Assembly: GCF_041260155.1 (NCBI RefSeq)
Contig: NC_091938.1
Span: forward strand, 21,543,632-21,607,631
Source of the DNA: Ptychodera flava
Lineage: Eukaryota > Hemichordata > Enteropneusta > Ptychoderidae
Reading direction: 5' to 3'
Length of the DNA: 64,000 nt
The notes beneath the pieces were generated by a model. It saw only the letters and a program-made list of their open reading frames with translations. It did no database searches and was not told the DNA's origin. How positions within the stretch are numbered: the first letter of the stretch is position 1; the number at the start of each line of letters is the position of its first letter. The position numbers were made by a program, and so were the translations under genes. This document shows, one piece after another, positions 34,894 to 46,800 of this stretch.

Positions 34894-36126
34894 CGACGTC
34901 AAAAGTTCAATGTAGGATAAAAAACTTAATTCCCTTAGTTTCCCCCCAAACCCCCCCCACCCCCCTAGAAACTTAATTGACTTATATTGAACCTGTTGCC
35001 AGGCTCTATCTAATAGATGTAAAGCGAAGATAAGGATCAGTCAATTTAGGGGTGAAATAAGTAATGCATCGTTAAGGCCCCACTAGCTGTAACTCTTGAA
35101 ATTTGTTGACGTCAAATTATCTACCTATTCTTTCCTCCTCTCTGAAATCTACCCTCTGAAGAGATATGAGCTTTTACTGCATTAGGAAACCATTCCTTTC
35201 AGAAACATTTGACATGTAAATTAAAATTTTATTACGGTCATTTTGATTTCCTGGCATTTTCAAAATTTGGTAAATTATAAAGGAATCAGAACATACAATG
35301 TCATAGTTGAAAACATTCACCCTTGTGGATTACAGTTTGGACTACGCTGTGCAGTTTATATGAAGATTTAAATGCAGATATGCATAGTATCAAGGGTTTA
35401 GCTTTTCTGCATGGGGCTGTGATTTAATGTTTGGGCGAACATTTAATCGCAGTGTAATCTTTATCTTGTTCAAAATTGCATATATAGCCCCGGCAGTGTG
35501 TACACAGACCTAAATGACTACATTGTCACAAGCTTATTTTAGTTTGAAAGTAAAATCATAAAAATAATGCTAAAAGATACAGCTAGTGGGGCTTAAGATT
35601 GGGAACACACTTTGTGTTTCATCCAATGTAAATACAACATACTAACAACAAACTTGAAGTTTATCAATGAATGAACAAGAACAACAACAATAAAGTCCAG
35701 GTTTCTCCTTCCAGAGGCATAAAAACTATCTCATCTGTCCCGGTGGGTTGTAACAACTCAGTTCACACTGCTCCATTCAGGCGGACTACACATGCACCAG
35801 AAATGTAGCAAGATATAATTAAAAATAAATCCGAGTGCAACCAGAAACAGTAGAGAAACTACCGTCTATGGTGCAACAGAAGCCAACAGCCTGCATTGTT
35901 TACACTAACTAGGCCAGGTGCAGCTCTGCACCGTGTTAAAACAACTCCCTCCGCTGGATTCAACACGAAAGTGTGCATTTCTGCTCTATTTTTTCAAATA
36001 TTCATTCCCCTGGCAATTTTACCTTAAATCGATTTGTAGGATAGAAACTTTTTAGGTCAAAACCACCCCACCCCAAACTAAAAGAATTAAGTTTTTTATC
36101 CTTCATTGAACTTTTGATGTTGCCCC
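34894..36126. mobile_element. Terminal-inverted-repeat element with a second element nested in it
   Basis: The left end reads GTCAAAAGTTCAATGTAGGA, then TAAAAAACTTAATTC; the right end is its complement (GAATTAAGTTTTTTATCC, then TTCATTGAACTTTTGATG). The sequence CCCCTTAGTGGGC occurs at both borders, so the target duplication is at least CTTAGT, but its exact limits are ambiguous. The remainder is noncoding AT-rich DNA and contains the nested element at 35069-35595. Confidence 0.75.
35069..35595. mobile_element. Nested MITE with TTAA borders
   Basis: Starts TTAAGGCCCCACTAGCTGTA and ends TACAGCTAGTGGGGCTTAA, with TTAA at both ends, the target of piggyBac-type elements. Relatives with the CTAGCTGTAACTTTTG or ATAAGCTGTATC start lie at about 51640 and 61990. 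There is no coding content. Assignment to piggyBac rests only on TTAA and is tentative. Confidence 0.6.
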
Positions 36127-36311
36127 TTAGTGGGCAAGAATCGTGTCGAGGGTAGCACGTTTTATTATTTATATTTAGTGTGTTTTTTTTAAAGAGATAA
36201 CCCGATAGTGTTTGAACTCAGCGGTATAAATTTCGCAATATACTGTAGATTTGAAATCTATTCACGCAAGCTTCTGATACCGGTCCGCAAACAAACAACT
36301 ATTTCATGTAA

Positions 36312-37779
<1,468 letters not shown>

Positions 37780-38245
37780 TAATTGGCTCCCACCAAGAAG
37801 CAAAACGGCAGTGAGCACGCCACCCGGGGAGACATGCTGGTGCATCCAAAGGACAATTATTTTCATATTCTCGTTGTTGATATCGAGGGGTTTAAGCAGT
37901 TTATTCGTCCCCATGATGCCCCACACTACTGTTTTGGCTTTACCTCCATGACAATAGTGTCGTTCACAAACAGGCCATTAAAACGCCTCTGAAACGGCTC
38001 AGGTCCAACGCTGGCGTAAAAAGTTACGTTGTGACGCTCCCAAGTGGTTCTGAAACGTTTCAAATTTGAGATTTGAACGGAAAATTTGAGACGGAAAAAC
38101 CTGGGCCGGTGAAGGGGTTACTAGTAATTCTATCCGCAACTCGCTGTGTGGACCCACTGAGCCGCTTCAGAGTCGTCTTAAACGCCCTCATGCGACAGGT
38201 TTTTGTATCTTATCACAAACAACAATCAACATTCAGTTTCCTTCC

Positions 38246-38532
38246 ATGGCTGCCGAACAGAGTTCATCATCTTGTGGCACTAATTGGTCTGACGATGAGA
38301 TCAGTCTGCTTATCTCAGTCTGCGCATGGATGTACAAAATTTTTGTATATCCATGGTCTGGGCGGACGAAAGTACATAGGGAATGTTGGAACAGAACCTG
38401 TAGACACAGCCTCATTTTAAAAAAATTCTGCAAGGGCTCTACAAAAGGGTTTAAATATGACAGTTGATCAGTGTCACCGCAACATAAAGGCACGGAAACT
38501 GAAGCACAAAGAAGTTGTTGACAGCAACGGGT
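38246..38532 (+). pseudogene. Broken Myb/SANT-like DNA-binding domain gene
   Basis: Begins ATG GCT GCC and encodes NWSDDEISLLISV, the first helix pattern of Myb/SANT-like (trihelix-type) domains. Translation then enters a 33-bp hairpin insertion. Beyond it, the other parts of the domain appear as WADES, LEQN and, in another frame, VDQCHRNIKARKLKHKEV, the third-helix pattern (QC..KIK.LK). Two TAG stops and one frameshift at an A run near 38440 lie between. Such domains are common in Harbinger-associated and related host proteins. An apparent donor GGGTAGTA follows. It cannot be expressed as an intact domain. Confidence 0.6.
38323..38355. mobile_element. 33-bp hairpin insertion with GTCTG duplication
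   Basis: Flanked by GTCTG at 38318-38322 and 38356-38360. The insert is almost a perfect palindrome: CATGGATGTACAAAA and TTTTGTATATCCATG. Removing it together with one flank would leave the reading frame of the SANT-like helix continuous, which shows that it is an insertion. Confidence 0.75.
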
Positions 38533-40769
38533 AGTACGATATCAATCATGTAAGCCATCTTTTACAATGCTGTATGCTTGGCCATGTACACCTTTTGAAC
38601 TCGAGAGGGTGCCGAAACAAGACTTCAATTTTGAATGTGTGGACATAAGCGTACTCAAACTATTAATCCCCTGTGTTTGCAAATCACAAATAGTGTCACA
38701 CAAACGTTTCCAATTTTGAACGAACTAAAAACAACACAAAACGCTATTCTGATAGACAAGTCCTACATTCATGGCTTAATTACAAAATAATAAACAACGA
38801 ATGAATATCGTCATTTTATGTTTCTTCCTGTTATGTCTATACCTTTTCCATATCAATTGTGAATTTTTCTACTCCGACAACACGCTTTACATTGCATGTC
38901 AGACCAGTTGTTACTTCTAAGCGGATTTCAACTCTTTTGTAATCGTCTTATCAGGTTGTCATATAAATCTATTGACAAAATGAAGGAAAGCTAATCATTG
39001 TACTTTGCGGAATTTCGGTATTTTTTCAAAATATCTTGTTTTGGTGATGTTTACCCTTTCTTTTTATCGTTGTAAACGTACAGGGACAAAGCCGCTCTTT
39101 TTTGAACTTCTTTTATGAATTGTGTTCGATATGAAAAGTAGTTAGTGTCGTTTGACTTCTTGAAACATGCTGAAATACTGCTCACCAGTTCAAAACCTAT
39201 ACTCTGCTTGCAGCCAGAGAAGGTTAAAAATTCAACATTTTACATGGTGTACCAAAAATCAAGTTCCGCGTGCTAAACTGTCAATATACACGGCTGAACA
39301 TACACTAGTTTCAGACCTAATGCAAGCTTTGTAAGACTACAGCGATTGCGCAGAATAAACTTGTCGTCCAGACCAAAACAAACCATCTACACACGTACAT
39401 CGATACATGTGCATGGCGTTCCTCCTTGTTGTAATGTACTAATCTTAACGGCCCTGATACTGGGAGCCTATAAATACCCCCTATCTCCCCGGGCATTCAT
39501 AATCCTACATGAGTGGCACATGATAACAGCGTCAACGAATGCTCCCGAAAATCTGGAGCTTTCAACAACCATGGTGTAAATTAAAGCATTGTTCCAACAT
39601 ATTACGTTTTGTGAATACTTGTGGCATCACCTTGTTGGCGAAATTCTCTCATTTTTTCCATTTTAAGTTGATTTTTGATGCCAAAACTGCTTCGATGCTG
39701 TGTTCGAAGCGTCCAACAAACAATAGATGAAAGCATTCAAACAGCTGCCAATCACAAGGGGACGCGCAAAGGTGCAAAACGATCAAACATTTGTTGTGTA
39801 CATCGGATCGATTACGATGTCAACAATGAATAAACGATTCTTACAACTGAGCAAAATACTTGACCAACGGTTACTGAACACGAGTCTCAGATGAGTTCAG
39901 ACACAAACGGACTATTTCATGGTTTCAAGCAGATTGCCTCTCCCTGTTTGTTTGTTGATCTGTGTACGTCTAGGCCTATGAATGGGTGATGTGTATGTTT
40001 ACCTGCAGTACGATATTTTACGATAGATCTCTTTTCGAAGTATGTTGTCGCCTAGCCCTGCGTACGATGCCGTGTGTTCCCGGCGTTATACGGCCTCCCA
40101 CCACAGCTCTGCTGATTGCCATGGACAAAACCGGCAACATGCGGATCCAATTCGGACGGAACACGAAAAACTACTTTTCGAACTGTTTTCGGCCGAAATC
40201 AACTCGATTCCGATCTATGCAGCCTACCCAAATCACTCAACCGCTCACAGACTGCGGAAAAATGCTCTCGTGACGTCCAAAACCGTTGTTTGCTGGCGAT
40301 GCACGGTCAATGGCCCATGCAGTGGACGGCCATTGGATACGTTCACGCCACGATTATACAGGTGCCCATGAGCTGCATTATTTTCTGTCGGGTCGGGGCG
40401 ATGAAACTAAATCGCGATTGCTTCATCTCTGTCAGATTTGACCAAAAAGAGACACTTGACATAGATTATAGCATCAAATGTTGACCGTTCAGACTGAAAC
40501 ATGATAAAAGGTTTGAAGATCGCCGTGATGTCGTTCTTCTCTATACGTTTTTCTGAGCTTGTTTTTTACTAAATTGCTCTAATATTATCTGACGTTTTTT
40601 TGAAATCTTAATCAACTTTTCTTTCCCAACCAGGACACAACATTACCTTTTTACTTTCATAGTAACTTAGGATTCATTTAATTCGCAGATTAATAGACTC
40701 TTATGTTCTTCCTCGATTGTCTGTGACTGATTTTGCTATCCCGATACCGATATTGCGTTCGCACTCAGG
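38533..40769. other. Noncoding stretch, no gene recognised
   Basis: Three overlapping plus-strand frames at 39986-40484 share a GC-richer island, but none has a domain, and the overlap in all three frames argues for base composition rather than coding. Nothing else stands out. Confidence 0.35.
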
Positions 40770-40969
40770 TGTCTTGAAACTTACGTCATTCACTGAAATA
40801 GTTTTCGGACAAACTCAAGAAATTCGACAACTACTAACGAATGTTCGGCAAAATTTACAGAGACTAGCAATAATAATTATGGTCATTTTACCGTCTTTAG
40901 CTAAGCGGACTCGCTTGGCGGAAGCAGTATATAACGTTCTGAGTTCCCCATTTTTACCCTACCATGTAA
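40770..40969 (+). CDS. Candidate internal exon, unknown protein
   Basis: Bounded by a reasonable acceptor (TTCGCACTCAG) and a strong donor (CATGTAAGTG, GT at 40970). The open frame encodes an amphipathic, Gln/Arg-rich helix (FTEIVFGQTQEIRQLLTNV) followed by a hydrophobic patch (IIIMVILPSL). SANT-like proteins often end in such a helix and the broken SANT-like gene lies 2.2 kb upstream on the same strand, but a link is speculation. It could be a chance frame. Confidence 0.25.
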
Positions 40970-42684
40970 GTGTAGTATTCGAACGAGTGCTTGGATATTG
41001 ATATTTTTCTATACTTTTTTACTTTTGATTTTAAGTCTTTTGATTCTCCATCGGCGGCAGCACATGTACGGTTACAACCGTCAATGTGATGACCGGAGTG
41101 TGCTTGTAGTTGTCGACAAGTTGTCGGGAAGTTGTATTTAGAGGCTGCAGTTCGGGATTTTTCAAGATGAACAACACATTATACATTTCCTACATCTTTG
41201 AAATGGGGATTACGGTAATCTTTCATGTGATGAACATTTTTTGAACGTCTTTGCAATGTGTTCCCACGATGAGTGTGAACTGATTCTTTGTTTGTAAAAA
41301 TCGTCAGAAATGGTCCAGTGACCGTGTTAAAATAGACACAGATGTAAAACCATTGCGAGGAAGATACAGTTAAGGAAATTCACATTGCAATATTTGCTGT
41401 CGTATTTCTCAGCAGGAATAATCATTTTTTACACGTTGTGTATAAGAACAGCAAGCAGGTGTTCGGCGGTCAATTGCTTCTATCATAATGATCTTGATCG
41501 CAGCTATTTGGCGAGAAGACAGCGGGTACTTATAATCTCGCAAAATTATTGATATCATGTCTTTGTATAGAAAATTTTCGATCGAGGCAGCTTAAATCAA
41601 CAGCCGTGGTATAGTGTTCTCACTGGACACAGAACTACCTGTTATCAACAGTACGTTATGTACCATCGGCGGTAACACATTGGTCATAATCTTGTCTAAT
41701 TCTGCCCCGCTTTTTGTACCGTCCAGAAATTTCAAAACTAGATTTTTTTACCCTGACATATAATACAGCGACCTTGCACACTAATGATCATTCCACTGTT
41801 TCTGTTGGGATTTGTTGGTTTTTTAATTTGTTCCGTGGCCCCGGTAAGATTTTTTCAATACGATACACAGTTTGAATTTTTTTCAAGGTAAATTTAGTAT
41901 ATTCCCAGTTTCTGGGGTCAAGTAGTCTGGAGTGAAAGTTTGAGCAGACGCTGACAGAGTAGACGTCGAGCCCGGTACAGTTGACTGAGATCCGGTCGGT
42001 TTGGGTCGTTTTGTCCAGAAACCTACAAAGTTCTGTATGATCACCGTTCGGCATTTGGGTGAATTTTGGTCAAAGTAATTCAGTAACAATATACGCCAGA
42101 TTCCTTGTGTTGTTTTTGTCACCATCATACGCGTATACGGACGGTTTTCGATTAAAAACGGTAAAAATATCCAGTGCTCGTAAATGCGTGCAAAATTTAT
42201 TCAGTGACTGTTTACGCAGCAGTCGTAAATACGACTAGGATTTACCACCACGTAACAACTGTAAACACCGCATCAACAGTCCATACGAAAATTTTGTGCT
42301 GAATCGAGGGAGATAACAATTGCGGTAGGAAAGGTCAGTCCACCATCTGTCAAAGTTGTTGATCGGAAAAATCTTCACTGTTCACAAACTACATGAGTGG
42401 CTGTTATAGTTGTACACGTAGTTCCATGGGCTTTCCACTGTCCCTTGTTACGAGCTATGTTCAAAGTGCGTCAAGCTACGAATATTTTCATGTATGGAGT
42501 TACAGACATCGGTGAAGTACCGGCTACATTTTGTTCAAAACCCCTGTCTGTTTGTTCCTCGTGTTGTTTTTTGTGTCCCTAACGTCGACTGGCTCTATGT
42601 GCGTATAAATATAGCAGTCGGGATTAAGATTTCCTGGATAGATAGATACACTCATCGTTTATTCCGCCTCTGACGCAAAGATAC
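40970..42684. other. Noncoding stretch, nothing recognised
   Basis: Frames at 41788-42128 (minus) and 42397-42582 (plus) have no domain. No repeat structure noticed before the LTR retrotransposon. Confidence 0.35.
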
Positions 42685-43257
42685 TGTTATGTAGGTCATT
42701 TCCCCCACACTCATCATGACCTGAGTTCAATCAGTCTAGAACATTCTCAAGGTCACTGCCCTTGATGACCTCACAACCTTGAATTCAATTAGTCATGTTT
42801 GGAATGTTCTGGAAAGTTGATTAGTTGTGTAAGGGAGACAATTTTAGAACAGTAATTAGCATGTCAATAAAAGTTCTAGATTGTTCTTATATGCCTTTAT
42901 AAAAGGGACGTGCACAGCTTCCAGTCAGACTTTTGGGATCATGTCTCTTGTGTGTTACTATAAACTCCAGCAGTAGTCATTCTCAAGACTTTTCAAGACC
43001 TTCACTGTCAACGCTGGATTTATACTGTGGACTTTGTGTAGCTTCAAGCCTGCAAACCAAAGGACTGTTCATTCATCCGACTGACTGTTACAACTCTGAG
43101 ACTGGAGCTTTGCCGTCCCAGCTGAGATAAGTAGTCTGTACACTTTAAAGCTTGTATTCTATCCCTAACTTAGCAATTAGTTTTATTTTCGTAATAAATT
43201 TTGTGTAAACGGAAACTGCTGAGTTCACCCTTTTGTTCGTTTTCTCTGCACGTAACA
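42685..43257 (+). repeat. 5' LTR
   Basis: Starts TGTTATGTAGGTCATTTCCC and ends CTGCACGTAACA. Contains a TATAAAAGGG box near 42897, a likely promoter, and AATAAA signals near 42870 and 43193. It differs from the 3' LTR at two seen positions (C/T in TTCAATCAGTC; C/T in GGGAGACAATT). Reading frames in it are not genes. Confidence 0.95.
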
Positions 43258-43261
43258 AAAT

Positions 43262-43278
43262 TGGGGGCTCGTCCGGGA
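43262..43278 (+). other. Primer-binding site, tRNA-Pro type
   Basis: TGGGGGCTCGTCCGGGA, four bases after the LTR, equals 17 bases of the well-known retroviral primer site complementary to the 3' end of tRNA-Pro. It would prime minus-strand DNA synthesis. Confidence 0.85.
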
Positions 43279-43358
43279 GACGAATATTTTGAGCCGTTTG
43301 ACAACATTTTGACAGCTTTTAAAACTACTGTATACTGTGAACTCAGCGAAATTTAATC

Positions 43359-44690
43359 ATGGCGGAATTTAAACCAGAGGAAATGGATGACCTTGATCAG
43401 GACACATTTGATTCCCTCAGAAAAGACGACCTCATAACACTGGCCATTTCCTTAAGGTAGAAGTTAAACGATCTATGCGCAAGCGAGAAATACAGTTCAA
43501 GATTGCAAAACATTTAGTTAAATCAGGCCATTTTGAGGAGTCTGCCTTAAAAGATTATGAGCCCGAGTCTACCTCTGAACTCAGAAAATTAGAATTAGAA
43601 ATGCAGACAAATTTGGAGATCAAGAAACTAGAATTACAAATGAGAGAGAAAGAATTACAAATGGAAGAAAGACAGAGAGAGAAAGATAGGCAGGAAAGAT
43701 TAGAAATGGAAGAAAGACAGAAAAAGAGGGAATTGGAAATGAAAGAAAAAGAATTGCAAATGGAAGAAAGACAAGGGAGAAAGAAAGAGAGGAAAAAGAA
43801 AAGGAAAGAGAATTAGCAGAACACCGACTGCAGTTAGAAATGAGACGTTTAGAGCTTAGAAAGTCAGGAAAATTCTTCCCTTCAGACAAGTTTGACATCA
43901 CTAAGCATTTCAGGTTAGTTCCCCCTTTCCAAGAAAAGGATGTTGATAAATATTTCCTTCATTTTGAGAAAATTGCTCAGAGTCTGGATTGGCCTAAGGA
44001 GTCCTGGTCTATGCTTTTGCAGAGTGCTTTGGTGGGTAAAGCCAGAGAAATTTACATTCAGTTGTCAGTAGAACAGGCTTCAAATTATGATTCTGTGAAG
44101 GAATTAATTCTCAAGGGCTACGAGTTGGTGCCTGAAGCTTACCGTCAGAAATTTAGGGATTGTGAGAAGGTGAAAGATCAAACTTATGTTGAATTTGCTC
44201 GAACAAAAGAACAACTGTTTGATCGTTGGTGTTCTTCTGAAAAGGTCAGTCAGAATTATGACAAATTACGACAACTTGTTTTGATTGAAGAATTTAAGAG
44301 GTGCATTCGGAGTGACATCAAGACGTTTATCAATGAACAAAAGGCAGATACATTAGAGGTTGCTGCACGTTTGGCCGATGATTATTCATTGACCCACAAA
44401 TCTTCATTTCTCAGCAAACCATCCCAGTCCTTTTCCTACAGAAACAATGCAGGTAAATTTAACTCCTCCTTTTCATCCAAGAATTTTTCAAAGGACAGTA
44501 GAAAATCAAATGACAACAGTTCACAGAGTTCAAGTAACACTCCCACATCATCAGATCCCAAGTCTCAATCTCCTTCTGACAAACAGTTCGTTACACTTTC
44601 TTGTAATTATTGTAAGAAAGACGGCCATTTAATGTCAGAGTGTTTCAAATTGAAAAGAAAACGTGAAGGTCAAAGTGGTCAAAGTGGATC
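43359..44690 (+). pseudogene. gag: gag of the Gmr1-like element, frameshifted
   Basis: Structural protein. The ATG at 43359 opens MAEFKPEEMDDLDQDTFDSL and stops at 43458 after a one-base loss at an A run. The next frame (43475-43816) is a charged, Glu/Lys/Arg-rich coiled coil with repeated KELQMEERQ. A second one-base loss near 43773 moves to the frame of 43840. That part has the capsid region (KFDITKHFRLVPPF through LRQLVLIEEFKRCI and LEVAARLADDY), which resembles the SCAN domain; SCAN is known to derive from Gmr1-like gag. A CCHC zinc knuckle follows (CNYCKKDGHLMSEC, about 44604-44645). Confidence 0.85.
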
Positions 44691-45318
44691 TAAGCCAACC
44701 GGCTTTATTTCTTCATCAACTCAATTAGAGTCTAATAATGTGTGCAACACATTTTCTGAGGTTAAACCCCTCTTATCCCCAATTAATGAGGTCAAGGTCA
44801 ATTCTTCTCAATATAGCATTATGGGTATTTTCGAGCCATTTATTCATAATGGTTTTATATCACTTTCTAGTGATTTTTCTTCCGCTACCCCTGTCAAAAT
44901 TTTAAGAGATACCGGGGCTTCCCAGTCTCTTTTGTTGGCAGATACCCTGCCGTTTTCTGAAAAGTCATTTTCAGGTTCTAAAGTTCTTATTAAGGGGGTA
45001 GATTGTAATGACTACATTCCTGTTCCTCTCCATAATGTCTATTTGTCTTCGGACTTTGTTTCTGGACCTGTGACTTTAGGTATTAGGCCTTTTTTGCCTT
45101 TTGAAGGGATTCACCTTCTTCTTGGAAACGACCTTGCTGGGGACAAGGTCATTACTAATCCACTTGTGACTGATAATCCTAGTTTAGATCAGGATCCAGA
45201 GCCAATTGAACAAGAGATACCCGATTTATTTCCTTCATGTGCTATTACTCGAGCCATGTCAAAGAAAACTTCCGAGAATCAAATACTCTCAAAAATAATG
45301 TCACAGATGTTGACTTAA
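44691..45318 (+). CDS. Aspartic protease of the Gmr1-like element
   Basis: In frame with the zinc knuckle. Active-site motif DTGAS (in ILRDTGASQSLLL, about 44906) and the later hydrophobic-Gly motif (HLLLGNDLAG, about 45112) identify a retropepsin, which would cleave gag and pol products as a dimer. The frame ends at 45316-45318 and overlaps the integrase frame by 82 bases in the -1 direction. Confidence 0.85.
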
Positions 45319-46800
45319 ATGACACCTTTCTCAGTCAGGTGTTTGACACGGATCATTCCGTTATCCCTCGTGGATTTGAAACTTCCAGTAAAACTTCTGC
45401 TGACCAAAGTCAGACATTTTCTAGATCAAATCTCATTGCAGAACAACACAAAGACCCAGATATTTTGTCTTTGTTTGACAGGGTAGATGATGAAGGTAAA
45501 ACTTCAGATAACTCTGTTTCCTATTATACAAAATCTGGTATTCTCATGCGTAAATGGAGACCTCCAGATGTTTTGGTTGATGACGATTGGGCTATAAAAC
45601 ATCAAATTGTGGTTCCAAAGCCCTACCATGCTGAAATATTGCGCCTGGCCCATGAAACCCCCTGGGCTGGTCACTTAGGAGTCAGGAAAACTTATCATAA
45701 AATTCTCAGTCACTTTTATTGGCCTAATCTCAGGCAGGATGTAGCACATTTCTGTAAAACTTGTCACACATGTCAAATGGTAGGAAAGCCAAATCAGACC
45801 ATTCCAAAGGCCCCTTTACAGCCAATTCCTGCATTTCAAGAACCATTTAGTAGGATACTAATAGACTGTGTTGGGCCCCTACCAAAAACAAGATCAGGAA
45901 ATGAGTACATGCTGACAATAATGTGTACATCAACTCGGTTCCCAGAAGCCATACCACTGAGAAACATAAAGACAAAGACTATAGTGAGAGCTTTAGTTAA
46001 TTTTTCACTTTATTTGGCCTCCCTAAATGTGTCCAGTCCGATCAAGGCTCCAACTTTATGTCTGGAATTTTTTCAACAAGTAATGGATCAGCTAGGCATT
46101 AAACAGTATACGTCATCCGCCTATCATCCAGAAAGTCAGGGTGCTCTTGAGCGATTTCATCAAACTTTGAAAAACATGATTAGGACCTACTGTTTTGACA
46201 CAGAGAAACAGTGGGATGAAGGAATTCATTTTTTGCTCTTTGCTGTTAGAGAGTCAATTCAGGAGTCTCTTGGTTTTAGCCCATTTGAGCTTGTATTTGG
46301 ACATACAGTCCGTGGCCCACTTAAGCTCGTTAAAGAGAAATTCCTATCAGACGATGATGATTGTCTGAATATTTTGCAATATGTGTCAGATTTTCGTACA
46401 AAACTCTCTAAAGCATGTGAATTAGCCAGAGAAAATCTTGAGTCATCTCAGCAGTCAATGGAAACCAAATACGATAAAAACACCTCAAAACGGAAGTTTG
46501 AACCAGGTCAAAAAGTTCTTGTTTTACTTCCAATTCCTGGCAAACCACTCCATGCTCGTTACTTTGGGCCATACCTAATTGATAAGAAATTGAGTGATTT
46601 AAATTACATCATAATAACACCTGACAGGAGAAAACAAAAACAGCTATGTCACATAAATATGCTTAAGCCATATTTGGATAGGGATAATCCTACTATAACT
46701 CAGCCTGTCAGTACCGTCAGTTCTGGCCATTATGAAGATAGTGATACTGAAACTGACTTGAGTGAAAATACTCTAAACTCAAAGCTGGGCTCGGTCAAGC
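45237..46800 (+). CDS. Integrase of the Gmr1-like element
   Basis: Inserts element DNA into the host genome. The H2C2 zinc-binding domain is seen (HETPWAGHLGVRKTYHKI, then CKTCHTC, about 45651-45776), then the catalytic core: first Asp in ILIDCVGPLP, last Glu in HPESQGALERFHQTLK. Between them, 46001-46073, the frame reads an unrelated string (SPIKAPTLCLEFF): a one-base loss in a T run at 46001-46005 and a one-base gain in the T run at 46068-46073 cancel, so the frame stays open but the stretch that should hold the second catalytic Asp is scrambled. A C-terminal domain follows (FEPGQKVLVLLPIPGKPLHA). The frame continues without a stop into reverse transcriptase. Confidence 0.88.

Noticed and set aside
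39986..40484. Three overlapping plus-strand frames
   Set aside because: All three frames open together in a GC-richer patch and none shows a domain.
42933..43130. 65-codon frame repeated identically at 48554-48751
   Set aside because: It lies in both LTRs and has no domain; an LTR shadow.
43620..43901. Minus-strand Ser/Phe-rich frame
   Set aside because: Antisense of the gag coiled coil.
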